Made by a program: the position numbers and the translations under genes. The notes under the pieces were generated by a model that saw nothing but the letters and a program-made list of their open reading frames with translations, was not told where the DNA came from and made no database searches. This document shows, in pieces, positions 17,928 through 26,289 of a stretch of 64,000 bases of DNA (positions are counted from its first letter, which is position 1; the number at the start of each line of letters is the position of its first letter). Source of the DNA: Bacillus amyloliquefaciens DSM 7 = ATCC 23350 (lineage in GTDB: Bacteria; Bacillota; Bacilli; Bacillales; Bacillaceae). The stretch spans positions 2,041,001-2,105,000 of the forward strand of contig NC_014551.1 of NCBI RefSeq assembly GCF_000196735.1. Direction: 5' to 3'.

Positions 17928-19046
17928 TCAGCCGATCGGGATGGACAGTTCAACGTGGCAGACAAACGCTTCTGGATCAATAACCGATTGCTCGGTCTGT
18001 TTGTGCGGCGTTTCTTTAAATGTCATCAGCTGGGCCGAGGAATAATTGACGATGCCGAGCCCGAGCTCTTCTCCCTGCTGATCAAGCAGTCTGACAACCG
18101 CCCCGCTGCTGAATTTGCCCTTAATCTGTTCAATGTCCTGCGGTGACAGCGCCACATTTCCGTTCGCTACATCGCGGCTGCTTTCCTTTTCCATTACAAT
18201 TTCGCCCTCGGGGCCGGAATTAAATGCAAGCCATTGTTCTTTGTGGCTTAACGGCAGGGTTCCTTCCGCTTCAAAATAAGTTCCTTCAGCCGCCTCTTCT
18301 ACCGCCTCCAGCAGTATGTCCGGAGCGTTAGCCTGCCCGAGAAAGCCTTTAATACCGGAGGCCATCACAATTTTAAAAGCATCCAGTTTTGAGCGCATTC
18401 CGCCGGTTCCCATCTCACTTCCGGCATCTCCCGCGCTTGCTTCTATTTCCGGGGTGATGTCACTTACATGCCGGATTCTTTGCGCTTTCGGGTTGCTGCG
18501 CGGATTATCATTATATAATCCGTCAATGTCTGATAAAATCACAAGCATGTCGGCATCAATTAAACCTGCCACCTTTGCTGCGAGTGTATCGTTATCACCG
18601 AATTTCAGCCGGTTGACTGTGACGGTGTCATTTTCATTAATAATCGGAATAATGCCTCGTTCCAAAAGGACGTTCATCGTATTGCGGACATTGTGGTAGC
18701 GGTATTCATCGGAAAAGTCGCTTCTTGTAATTAAAATTTGTGACGCGACATAACCGTGCGCTAAAAACAGCTTTGAATAGGCCTCCATTAATAATCCCTG
18801 CCCGATGGAAGCAGAAGCCTGTTTCTCAGGGAGGCTTTCCGGTTTCTGAATAAATCCGAGTTTTCGATAACCTGCCGCCACCGCCCCGGAAGATACTAAA
18901 ATCACTTCATAGCCTCTGTCTTTCAGCTGTGCGATTTGATCCACCAAAGTTTCCAGTTTTCTTCTGCTGATTTCTCCGTGCAGGCTCGTCAGTGAGCTGC
19001 TGCCGATTTTCACCGCGACTCTTTTGATCTCTGTCCGAGACGTCAC
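17928..19046 (-). CDS. proJ: Glutamate 5-kinase ProJ
   Basis: 372 residues starting at GTG (ribosome site aggag). Amino acid kinase domain with VAVKIGSSSLTSLHGEIS and VILVSSGAVAAGYRKLG; the C-terminal PUA domain runs from about residue 280. It phosphorylates glutamate, the first step of proline synthesis. It follows proH by 23 bases. In B. subtilis proHJ is the osmotically induced set that makes proline as a compatible solute, bypassing the feedback-controlled ProB. Confidence 0.93.
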   Translation of the reverse strand: MTSRTEIKRVAVKIGSSSLTSLHGEISRRKLETLVDQIAQLKDRGYEVILVSSGAVAAGYRKLGFIQKPESLPEKQASASIGQGLLMEAYSKLFLAHGYVASQILITRSDFSDEYRYHNVRNTMNVLLERGIIPIINENDTVTVNRLKFGDNDTLAAKVAGLIDADMLVILSDIDGLYNDNPRSNPKAQRIRHVSDITPEIEASAGDAGSEMGTGGMRSKLDAFKIVMASGIKGFLGQANAPDILLEAVEEAAEGTYFEAEGTLPLSHKEQWLAFNSGPEGEIVMEKESSRDVANGNVALSPQDIEQIKGKFSSGAVVRLLDQQGEELGLGIVNYSSAQLMTFKETPHKQTEQSVIDPEAFVCHVELSIPIG

Positions 19047-19069
19047 TGTATCACTCCTGTTATTGTCTT

Positions 19070-19918
19070 TTATAGTGCTGCTGTTTTTTCAAATGTTTTA
19101 CTGATCTCAATAGAACGTTCGGTTGCGTGTTTAATGGCTTTGGCGATTGCTTCCCCGCCGCCTTCTGACCTGAGCGCATCGAGGCCGGCTGCCGTCGTGC
19201 CGTTTGGAGAGGTAATGTTTTCCCGCAGCACATCCGGCTTTTCTCCCGTCTCCATCAGCATTTTAGCTGCGCCTAATAACGTTTGCGCGCCGATTTTGCG
19301 GGACAGCCGTTTATCTAATCCTGCATCTTCACCTGCTTTTTCGATAAACTCCATTAAATAATAAAAGTACGCCGGACCGCTGCCTGCGATGCCTGTGAAA
19401 ATGTCCATCTGTTCTTCCTTGATCACATACACTTCTCCGAGACATTCCAGAAGGGATACCGCGGTTTTTGCTGCACTGTGAGAGACATGGTCTCCGAAAG
19501 CCGCAGCTGTTGCCGATTCGCCGATCATGCTGGATGTGTTCGGCATGACTCTGACAACAGGCTGGCGATCATGTAATGATTGTTGTATAAATGAGGTCGT
19601 TATGCCTGCCAGGACAGACAGAATGATTTGATGGGGTTGAATACGCCGTTTCAGCGTCGTCAGAGCGATTGCAGCATCCTTCGGTTTCATGGCTAAAATA
19701 AAAACATCAATGTCTTCGGTTTTCATGCTGTCAAAAGGCACGCCTTGAATTCCGTATTGATGTTCCAATTCAGCGAGACGCTCTGTATTGCGGCGGTTTG
19801 TCACGCAGATATTTTGGTTGGGAATTTTTTTTGCTCGGACCATGCCTGATATCATTCCTTCAGCCATTGATCCTGCTCCGATAAAAGCAATTTTCTTTTG
19901 ATCAAAGATCGGTAACAT
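19070..19918 (-). CDS. proH: Pyrroline-5-carboxylate reductase ProH
   Basis: About 282 residues. NAD(P)-binding N-terminus IAFIGAGSMAEGM and the C-terminal dimer domain with TGIAGSGPAYFYYLMEF and SPNGTTAAGL. It reduces pyrroline-5-carboxylate to proline and is first in the proHJ operon. The start is uncertain. An in-frame GTG at 19951 would fall at the predicted transcription start, while the ATG at 19918 has AAGGGAG almost abutting it. I prefer the ATG because homologues begin just before the GAGSMAEG motif. Confidence 0.88.
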   Translation of the reverse strand: MLPIFDQKKIAFIGAGSMAEGMISGMVRAKKIPNQNICVTNRRNTERLAELEHQYGIQGVPFDSMKTEDIDVFILAMKPKDAAIALTTLKRRIQPHQIILSVLAGITTSFIQQSLHDRQPVVRVMPNTSSMIGESATAAAFGDHVSHSAAKTAVSLLECLGEVYVIKEEQMDIFTGIAGSGPAYFYYLMEFIEKAGEDAGLDKRLSRKIGAQTLLGAAKMLMETGEKPDVLRENITSPNGTTAAGLDALRSEGGGEAIAKAIKHATERSIEISKTFEKTAAL

Positions 19919-19960
19919 CTCCCTTGTTCGTATTTTGTTCGTATTTTTCACACGTTTTTT

Positions 19961-19988
19961 ATGTTACCATGTCAGGACTCGATGTCAA
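19961..19988 (-). promoter_or_regulatory. Promoter of proHJ
   Basis: TTGACA (19988-19983), a 16-base spacer and TAACAT (19966-19961) on the minus strand. A perfect -35 with a short spacer and imperfect -10 is plausible for an osmotically tuned promoter. Confidence 0.6.
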
Positions 19989-20091
19989 GTTTGAGGTTTT
20001 ATTAAATGTATTGTCCCCTGCCTGTCATTATGTATAATGAAACACAGAACACACCGTTTGAGCCCGGGAGGCCGATGTGTTCCGGACGGAT

Positions 20092-20460
20092 TTAAAAATT
20101 ATCGGAAATGGCTTTTTCTATCAGCTTTTTGCAGCGGTCGAGCTCAACTTTCAGCTGCTTTTTATAAAGCTTCGCAGCTTCATAGTCTTTAAATTGATAG
20201 AGAACGACTTCCTGGAGTTTGGCTCCTTCTTTTTTGACTTTTACCTGCTTTAAAATCCCGTCATCCAAAAGTTCATGGAGTGAACGGTACACCTCGGTAT
20301 GATTCGGCTTAAAACCGATGGGTTTAAATTCAGAGCGCAGCACCTCAAGAAGCTTCAGTCCGTAAAGCCGTTCCTGCTCTGTCATCGTAATCATGTAAAG
20401 CTTTAAAAAAGCCCTTTGTTTCACTAAAAAACCGGTTGAACTTCTTTTTTCTTCTTTCAA
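20092..20460 (-). CDS. rtp: Replication terminator protein RTP
   Basis: 122 residues from a TTG at 20460, the same start and nearly the same sequence as B. subtilis RTP (KEEKRSSTGFLVKQRAFLKL to the end KAISDNF). RTP is a winged-helix dimer with a C-terminal coiled-coil helix. It binds Ter sites in pairs and stops replication forks in one direction. Two Ter sites lie directly upstream. This fixes the window at the chromosome terminus. Confidence 0.97.
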   Translation of the reverse strand: MKEEKRSSTGFLVKQRAFLKLYMITMTEQERLYGLKLLEVLRSEFKPIGFKPNHTEVYRSLHELLDDGILKQVKVKKEGAKLQEVVLYQFKDYEAAKLYKKQLKVELDRCKKLIEKAISDNF

Positions 20461-20481
20461 TATGTGCACGCCCTTCCCTCT

Positions 20482-20509
20482 AACAAATTATTCCATGTAC
20501 TAAATATTC
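20482..20509 (+). promoter_or_regulatory. Ter site next to rtp (plus orientation)
   Basis: CCATGTACTAAATATTC with an A/T-rich CAAATTATT upstream half matches the B. subtilis Ter consensus with small changes (CCATG for CTATG). It lies 22 bases upstream of rtp, so RTP bound here may also autoregulate. Confidence 0.8.
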
Positions 20510-20596
20510 TCTTTATATCCCGTTTTTCCTTTTATTGCGCGAACAGTTTGACTCATGTTTATTTGTTTTTTTGGCAGCGGGGAAAATAAATTTAAT

Positions 20597-20626
20597 GAAC
20601 ATTTGGTACATAGTTTATTTAGTTTA
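20597..20626 (-). promoter_or_regulatory. Second Ter site, opposite orientation
   Basis: On the minus strand CTATGTACCAAATGTTC is preceded by ACTAAATAAA, a full match to the Ter consensus. Being inverted relative to the first site, the pair should block forks arriving from opposite directions, as TerI and TerII do in B. subtilis. Confidence 0.88.
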
Positions 20627-20687
20627 ATTATAACTGATCTCGGTTCCTTTTTCACTTCTTTTGTCTGTTCATTCGGTTTGCGGTAAC

Positions 20688-20722
20688 AAAAAAAGACCCG
20701 TCATGAAGACAGGTCCCCTTTT
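20688..20722 (-). terminator. Terminator of yoxD
   Basis: GACCTGT and ACGGGTC arms around a short loop, with seven T following on the minus strand. Confidence 0.75.
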
Positions 20723-20724
20723 GT

Positions 20725-21441
20725 TTAAGGATTTGTTGACCACAAACCGGCAGTTTTGATAAAAATGCGCGGATGTAATTTCAATTGAGCCACCATATAT
20801 TCTGCAAGGTCCTCAGGCTGCATAACTTTTTCCGGATTGCCGTCTGTCAGATTTAATTCAATAGACATGTCGCTGGCAACCGTGCTCGGAGTCATTGCGC
20901 TGACACGGATGTTGTGTTTTCTGACTTCCTGCATGAGAGATTCAGTCAGGCCGAGAACGGCAAATTTTGAAGCGCTGTATGCGCTTGTCGCCGCGGCGCC
21001 TCTTTGGCCTGCCGTAGAAGAAATATTAATGATATCTCCTGATTTTCTCTCAATCATTTCAGGAAGAACAGCGCGTGTCACATGGTATACACCCATTACA
21101 TTGACTTGAATGATGTCTTCCCACTCTTCAGGCGTGAGATCCAAAAATCCGCCGAATTTGCTGATTCCTGCATTGTTAATAAGAATATCAATCTCACCAA
21201 GTTCTTCTTTAATAGAGGAGACGGCTTGTTCAACCTCGTTTTGTTTTTTCACATCGGCAGCAGCGAAGGATGCCTTTACACCAAGGGCTTTCACTTCTTC
21301 TGCAACCTTTTCGACATTTGCTTCAGTGCGGCCGATTAAACCGATATTGACTCCTTCTTTGGCTAAAGCGATAGCGGCGGCGCGTCCGATTCCTCTGCCT
21401 GCGCCCGTGATAAGAGCCGTTTTGTTCTGTAAGCTTTCCAT
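20725..21441 (-). CDS. yoxD: Short-chain dehydrogenase/reductase YoxD
   Basis: 238 residues from the ATG at 21441 (aaagggtg upstream). Classical SDR: cofactor loop [16 protein letters not shown], catalytic Ser in [10 protein letters not shown] and Y-x-x-x-K in [10 protein letters not shown]. It is most like 3-oxoacyl-ACP reductases, but the physiological substrate is unknown. Nearly identical in layout to B. subtilis YoxD, and it diverges from yoxC. Confidence 0.9.
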   Translation of the reverse strand: MESLQNKTALITGAGRGIGRAAAIALAKEGVNIGLIGRTEANVEKVAEEVKALGVKASFAAADVKKQNEVEQAVSSIKEELGEIDILINNAGISKFGGFLDLTPEEWEDIIQVNVMGVYHVTRAVLPEMIERKSGDIINISSTAGQRGAAATSAYSASKFAVLGLTESLMQEVRKHNIRVSAMTPSTVASDMSIELNLTDGNPEKVMQPEDLAEYMVAQLKLHPRIFIKTAGLWSTNP

Positions 21442-21570
21442 GTCTTTCACCCTTTCTGAATGTCCTTATGTACGATTTCACATTATAAGCAGAAAAAAAA
21501 CAATTAGCAAATAAAACGATTCAACACTCTCCATAAAGGGTATCAACAGAGAAAAAGGAGTGAAAAAGAG

Positions 21571-21876
21571 ATGATCATCATCTTGTATATCAGTGCTGCC
21601 GTAGCAGCTGCCGCATTGATTTATTTAGCCGTATCCGCCGTGCGTTTTAAAAGAAACACAAAGCCGGATATAAAGAAGATCAACGGGACGGCAGCGTCCA
21701 TGCAGACGTCCGTTGAAGAAATCAAAACAGAAACCCAGCTGTTATCGCAAAAGCAGAAAGAACTGCAGGAAGACTTTCTCACTAAAAAAACAGCCATGCA
21801 AACAACGGCTGCCGAAGTCAAAGGAACGCCCCACGTCCTGAAAATGCTCTGGAATGCCGGAAAAAGCGATATATGA
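21571..21876 (+). CDS. yoxC: YoxC, DUF948 membrane-anchored coiled-coil protein
   Basis: 101 residues. One N-terminal transmembrane helix (IILYISAAVAAAALIYLAV), then a charged heptad-rich segment (VEEIKTETQLLSQKQKELQ). DUF948 proteins are often linked to stress or envelope roles in Bacillus, but no activity is established that I can cite. Ribosome site aaaggag. It is followed by yoxB after 65 bases, probably co-transcribed. Confidence 0.82.
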   Translation: MIIILYISAAVAAAALIYLAVSAVRFKRNTKPDIKKINGTAASMQTSVEEIKTETQLLSQKQKELQEDFLTKKTAMQTTAAEVKGTPHVLKMLWNAGKSDI

Positions 21877-21941
21877 GCCTGGATGTCATCCGCCGTTTTT
21901 GATGACACTATAAGGAACTGACGGATTCAAGGAGGCGTAAC

Positions 21942-22694
21942 ATGATATGCGGCCGTGAGCGGCTTTCGCTTTATTTGCAGAAGCTTAAATCACCTTCGTT
22001 TTCGGGAGGATTTACAAAGGCGGATTTGCTGACTGCGAATTTCCATTTAGCCAAGGACGGAGATCTGGACATGTTTTATTCCCCCCATAATGAATATATC
22101 AACCCCCGTGCAGTGATTGCCATTTCCGGAATCACACCCGGTTTTTCTCAGATGCAGCGGGCTTACAAAGCAGCGGCGCATCTTTTAAAAAGCGGTGGCT
22201 CTCTTGAGACGATAGCATATGAGACAAAAAAAGCGGCCGGCCTTTCCGGTTCAATGAGACAGCATATCATTGAAATGCTTAATGAATGCGGTCAGCCGGC
22301 CGCACTTCACCTTGAGGATTCATCCCAATTATTCAATACGAAACGGGAGCTGCTTCATACAACGTCTGTTATCAAACACCCTGTTTTTTATAAACACAAA
22401 AACTATACGGGACATCGGCCGACAATCAGCAGGTCGGCTCTCCTCAGCCGTTATGCGCTGAAATGTTTTCCGGATGAAATAGAAATGATAAAAAAGGATA
22501 TTCTGCTCATCCCTCTCGGCAAAGCAGCAGAAACCACCTGTCGCACGCTAAAGAAGAACGGCAGGATGAATCATGCGGTCATTTTAGAAGGCTTTCCCCA
22601 TCCGTCCGGCGCAAATGGACATCGTTTCAAACAATTTGACGAAAACAAACAATCGTTACGGGAACAAATTCAGCGCTTTGACAAGTTTATTTAG
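21942..22694 (+). CDS. yoxB: YoxB, uracil-DNA glycosylase-like fold protein of unknown role
   Basis: 250 residues. The segment VILEGFPHPSGANGHR near the C-terminus resembles the HPS...R motif of the uracil-DNA glycosylase superfamily, and RAVIAISGITPGFSQMQ resembles its N-terminal loop. The identity with YoxB rests on position after yoxC and before yoaB. Catalytic function is not established. Strong ribosome site aaggaggcg. Confidence 0.75.
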   Translation: MICGRERLSLYLQKLKSPSFSGGFTKADLLTANFHLAKDGDLDMFYSPHNEYINPRAVIAISGITPGFSQMQRAYKAAAHLLKSGGSLETIAYETKKAAGLSGSMRQHIIEMLNECGQPAALHLEDSSQLFNTKRELLHTTSVIKHPVFYKHKNYTGHRPTISRSALLSRYALKCFPDEIEMIKKDILLIPLGKAAETTCRTLKKNGRMNHAVILEGFPHPSGANGHRFKQFDENKQSLREQIQRFDKFI

Positions 22695-22707
22695 CAGCTG
22701 TCAAAAA

Positions 22708-22733
22708 AACGCCCCGAGTCTTCGGGACGTTGC
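22708..22733. terminator. Bidirectional terminator between yoxB and yoaB
   Basis: CCCCGA-gtct-TCGGGA hairpin after an A-rich run. It lies between the convergent yoxB and the yoaB 3' fragment. Confidence 0.65.
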
Positions 22734-22735
22734 TG

Positions 22736-22869
22736 TTAAGAAGCGTATTCAGGCAAACCTTGATTCTCTTTTGCCGTTTTCTCTTCAGGTATTTTGATTT
22801 GGTTTGTCAAGATCGCACTTGCAAAATATAATGCCGCGAAAATCCATACGACACCTTGTGCGCCGACAA
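22736..22869 (-). pseudogene. yoaB: 3' fragment of yoaB, cut off by the transposon
   Basis: On the minus strand it reads LVGAQGVVWIFAALYFASA... to LPEYAS and a stop. It continues exactly from the yoaB 5' part at 35515 once the transposon and one copy of GACAA (22865-22869) are removed. The joined frame is 1248 bases (415 residues), with no other defect. The last MFS helix and the tail are encoded here and cannot be translated with the rest. Confidence 0.92.
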
Positions 22870-22907
22870 GGGGTAGCGTCAGGAAAATGCGGATTTACAA
22901 CGTTAAG
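22870..22907 (+). repeat. Left terminal inverted repeat of the transposon
   Basis: Begins GGGGTAGCGTCAGGAAAATG and ends ACGTTAAG. It matches the reverse complement of the right end at all but four of 38 positions. Confidence 0.95.
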
Positions 22908-22921
22908 GAAACCAAAATATA

Positions 22922-22963
22922 AAAAGTCTAATTTCTCGGTGTTATAAGTGAAAAATTAGGCTT
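22922..22963 (-). terminator. Probable terminator at the left end of the cargo operon
   Basis: GCCTAATTTTTC and GAAATTAGAC arms about 90 bases past the last cargo gene, followed on the minus strand by TTTTTATA. Confidence 0.5.
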
Positions 22964-23048
22964 TAGTTACTTCATTAAAGCGCCTGATTGTTGAAGACTA
23001 AAGTTTATATTCACCAAGAAAATTGATGTGCTCTTATCCTAACAAATT

Positions 23049-23700
23049 TTATTTAGGACTTACATGTATGCCTTCACTCTCTCGCCAATCTGCGTAAAGT
23101 ATACGCTTTACATTATCATATCCATTGGTAGTTAATTGGTTATCTAACCACTGTTGATCAAATCCGAGTTCATGTAAATTATCCCATAAAATTTCCCCAT
23201 CTATAATTAACGATGTTGGGAGGTCTACTGGACTTTCTGGAAGATTGAGATCTGGTTTTTGATACTTGGATTTTAATAATAAACTTATTTGCCCATTAGC
23301 TTCCAATATACCGTATTTGACTTCGCGAACTGAAAAGACATTATTTTGACGGAGTATACTCAATACTTGATTTACATCTCTGTCCATAACACCATCTCGA
23401 ATGATGATGTTAGGATTGCCTAATAAGAGAGAACGTGTCGATTTATTTTTTAGAGTCATAAACTCTATTCCCAACATAAGAAACGTCCACAATCCGATGG
23501 CATATAAAAAATGAAAAATCCCTACCTTATCTTCATAAATGTTATTTCCTAAAAAATCTCCAAGTACTAACACAAAAACTAAGTGAAACGGGGTTTAACT
23601 GATAGATGGATGTTCTGCCTGTTATGATAATGATAAAAAATAAAGTTGCAAAACCTACTATGACTTTGATTGTCAGTAAACCCAAAAAAACTTCACCCAA
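23049..23700 (-). pseudogene. DUF421 (YetF-like) membrane protein gene with a frameshift
   Basis: A TTG at 23700 with ggagg eight bases upstream starts LGEVFLGLLTIKVIVGFATL. The frame then breaks near 23588-23596, at a CCCC run, after ...RTSIYQLNP. The downstream frame continues as a normal DUF421 protein (FVLVLGDFLGNNIYED..., then the soluble YetF C-terminal domain to WRESEGIHVSPK). One extra base explains it. The full product would be about 216 residues. It may be a real mutation or a sequencing error in the homopolymer. Confidence 0.75.
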
Positions 23701-23820
23701 AATTTATTCCTCCATTTTATATTTCACTCGATTTCAAAAATCCTCATGTTTTAAAATATTTATATTACAACATGTAAGCTAATTAAAATCAGAAAGATAA
23801 ATAATACCGGTTTTTTCAAC

Positions 23821-25314
23821 TTATAATAATGGAGAAAGCACGCGAGCACCCTGTTCAACAATGCGCTCGGTCAGGGATCGTTGCAACAAGTCTTCAATTC
23901 TTAATGGTACAGAATCAGTAAGATCCCTCTCGAACTGCTCTGTGAGTTCCCTTGCCACATCAGCACTGTACACGACTTGACACACCTCATAATTCAGGCG
24001 AAAACTTCTCATATCATAGTTTGCTGAGCCTACGGCAGCAATCTCCTCATCGATGGTCAACACCTTCGCATGTATCATTCCTTTGTCGTACTGGTAGATT
24101 TGAACTCCAGCTTCTATAAGTTCTCCGTAATAAGTACGGCTTGCAAGACCCACGATTTTTTGATTATTGTGGCGAGGAACCAGCAATCTTACACGGACAC
24201 CACGAGTTACTGCTGTCTTTAATGCCATGATAATATCCGTTTCTGGTACAAAATAGGGTGTTGTTAAATCAATAGTCTTGGTCGCCTGTGTTATACATAT
24301 AAAGTAAGCTTGCCGAATGACTGGGGTAGGAATTCCAGGGTTTCCTTCCAACGTATGGATATACGCTTTATGCAATGTCCTAGTTTTTCCGGATATGTCC
24401 ATTTCTTTATCATCAAGGGTGCTCAACTCTGATCCCAATTCGGCTGACCATTTGGAATGATCTGCTCTGCCGATTGAATTGATTTTCGTTACCTCTGATT
24501 TTGTTTTCAAATTTGTTTTTGATTTTATCCTTTCCGGCACAGCGATTTCCCAATGAACATCAAAAACAGTCTGCAAGTCGCCTGTTGCTTCCCCTATAAT
24601 TTGCAAATGAGTGTCCCTCCAAAATCCTACGTCTGGCTTTAATCCTGTATATTCATACCCAACGTTCATACCGCCAGTAAAGGATTCCTTTCTGTCAATC
24701 GTCACAATCTTACAATGATCCCGATAATTCCAATTGGACAAAATCCAGGGAAATCGCAGAGGAAATATTGTCCTGCATTCTATCCCTGCTTCAACCATCT
24801 GCCGGATTTTTTCACGCGGGAATTTATAACTCCCCAAGCTATCTCTCATAAAACGAACCTGCACTCCATTTAATGCTTTTTCGATTAGCAGTTCTGTGAT
24901 TCGATTACCAATTTGGTCGTTCCGATAGATGAAATATTCCAGATCAATGGTTTCTTGGGCTTTTTGCAGGGATACAAGGAGTTGATCATATTTTGCTATC
25001 CCATTGTTAAACACTTGGACTTGGCCCATTCGAAGCCCATTCACAGTGAAATGCCGTAAAGCATTGGCAATTACCGATGCTGAAGCACCGAATGTCTCAG
25101 GTAATTTGTTAGATTCATTTTTAGAACAGGTCAATCTTTTTCGATGAATAAACCTAGGGTTTGATATGCTAAGATATAGCCAGAAACCAATGACAGGTAA
25201 AAAAAGGACGATTATTATCCAATTCAAAGCCTTGGCAGGCCGACGAACTTCCCAAATTGCTATGAATAAGATAAAGAACGTATTTAACAGGTATAGATAA
25301 AAAATCCACTCCAA
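23821..25314 (-). CDS. Cardiolipin synthase-like phospholipase D family protein
   Basis: 497 residues from a TTG with aaggaggg seven bases upstream. Two N-terminal transmembrane helices (YLYLLNTFFILFIAIW; IIIVLFLPVIGFWLYL) are followed by two PLD domains, each with an HKD motif: H200-C-K-(x4)-D with GGMN, and H415-A-K-(x4)-D with GSAN. Both sites look intact. The family makes cardiolipin from phosphatidylglycerol. It is a usual downstream member of spoVA2mob operons, pointing to a change in spore inner-membrane lipid. It could have its own promoter in the 352-base gap upstream. Confidence 0.85.
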   Translation of the reverse strand: MEWIFYLYLLNTFFILFIAIWEVRRPAKALNWIIIVLFLPVIGFWLYLSISNPRFIHRKRLTCSKNESNKLPETFGASASVIANALRHFTVNGLRMGQVQVFNNGIAKYDQLLVSLQKAQETIDLEYFIYRNDQIGNRITELLIEKALNGVQVRFMRDSLGSYKFPREKIRQMVEAGIECRTIFPLRFPWILSNWNYRDHCKIVTIDRKESFTGGMNVGYEYTGLKPDVGFWRDTHLQIIGEATGDLQTVFDVHWEIAVPERIKSKTNLKTKSEVTKINSIGRADHSKWSAELGSELSTLDDKEMDISGKTRTLHKAYIHTLEGNPGIPTPVIRQAYFICITQATKTIDLTTPYFVPETDIIMALKTAVTRGVRVRLLVPRHNNQKIVGLASRTYYGELIEAGVQIYQYDKGMIHAKVLTIDEEIAAVGSANYDMRSFRLNYEVCQVVYSADVARELTEQFERDLTDSVPLRIEDLLQRSLTERIVEQGARVLSPLL

Positions 25315-25666
25315 CTGGAATCCCTCCTTCTGTTACTCTTAACATGTACAAACTATGTAACCAGTATACGTATGGAATATGAAGGGATTGTCTGTTATAT
25401 ATTATGGACTACCTTTATAAGAACTTGTATAAGATATTAAGAACGAAAAAAAGAGAATTAAGGTTGGGAAAGTTCTGACATCAAGAAAGGCGTAATGATC
25501 TGGGCACTGTCCTAACTAGAGACTTAGTGATTTTGAAAATTACCATCTGGTAAATTCCTAAATATAGGTATAATTTTTTATAAATTTGGAAAATGAAAGT
25601 GGTAAATGCAACAAGAAGTAAATAAGAGAAAACATTAATTTATATTGGGAGGAAATCGTCTTAAAA
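25315..25666. other. 352-base gap inside the transposon, no gene seen
   Basis: A+T-rich, many stops in all frames, no clear hairpin or consensus promoter that I can defend. It separates the DUF421 remnant from cls, so cls may depend on a promoter here. Confidence 0.5.
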
Positions 25667-26174
25667 TTAGTCGTTAACATCTTTTTTGTTAATGGTTAAT
25701 GAATGATCGGTATCTCTAACAGCAGCATAAAAAAAATCTTTGATTTGAAGATATCCCTTTGCCTTTAGTTCTTCCTTTAACCACTTTTCATTTTTGTTGA
25801 TAAATTTTAATTTACGCTTTTGCACTTTCCCTTCAATGACAACGGCTATGGGTAATCCGCGGTATTCCACTTTCATATGTAAATCTTTTGGAGTAATAGG
25901 AACTAATTCTTTTCTTGGAAAAATGCTAATTTCACCTGTTGCTTCCAAAATCGCATATTCATTATCGTGAATATCCGGATATCCTGTTGTTCTTAAATTA
26001 GACAACAGCTCAGGTAAAGGATATCTACTTTCCTTTAACTTTCGATTAAGATAAAAAAAGAATCGCTCCAAAATCATGAGGGGTAAGTTGGGCTAGAGCT
26101 GATTTCCCTAAAATATTTACTGCTACAATAAACACAATATAGATAAAAATAACTTTAACTAAAAAAATAGACAC
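25667..26174 (-). pseudogene. DUF421 membrane protein remnant with internal deletion
   Basis: A GTG at 26174 with gaggtg upstream reads VSIFLVKVIFIYIVF... through LGKSALAQLTPHDFGAIL, the usual DUF421 N-terminus, then stops. A different frame supplies the C-terminal half from LKESRYPLPELLSNLR to INKKDVND. The central transmembrane part, about 60 residues by family comparison, is missing. An ATG at 26077 could give a 136-residue product, but its first dozen residues are out of the family frame. Likely nonfunctional. Confidence 0.7.
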
Positions 26175-26199
26175 TTCTAACACCTCGTAAAAAAATTCA

Positions 26200-26223
26200 C
26201 CTTAGTCCGAAATTGGACTAAGG
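26200..26223. terminator. Terminator after the 2Duf gene
   Basis: CCTTAGTCC-gaaatt-GGACTAAGG, perfect 9-base arms, T-rich on both exits. It probably ends the main spoVA2mob transcript before the decayed DUF421 gene. Confidence 0.75.
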
Positions 26224-26289
26224 TTTTTAAACTTATTTCAATTAAAAATGGTATCTTTTTTTCGTCATGTATGAATCTAAGCTAAATCC

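Noticed and set aside
25667..26077. 136-residue DUF421 C-terminal protein as an intact gene
   Set aside because: Its first residues come from the wrong frame and the membrane domain is missing; treated as part of a pseudogene.
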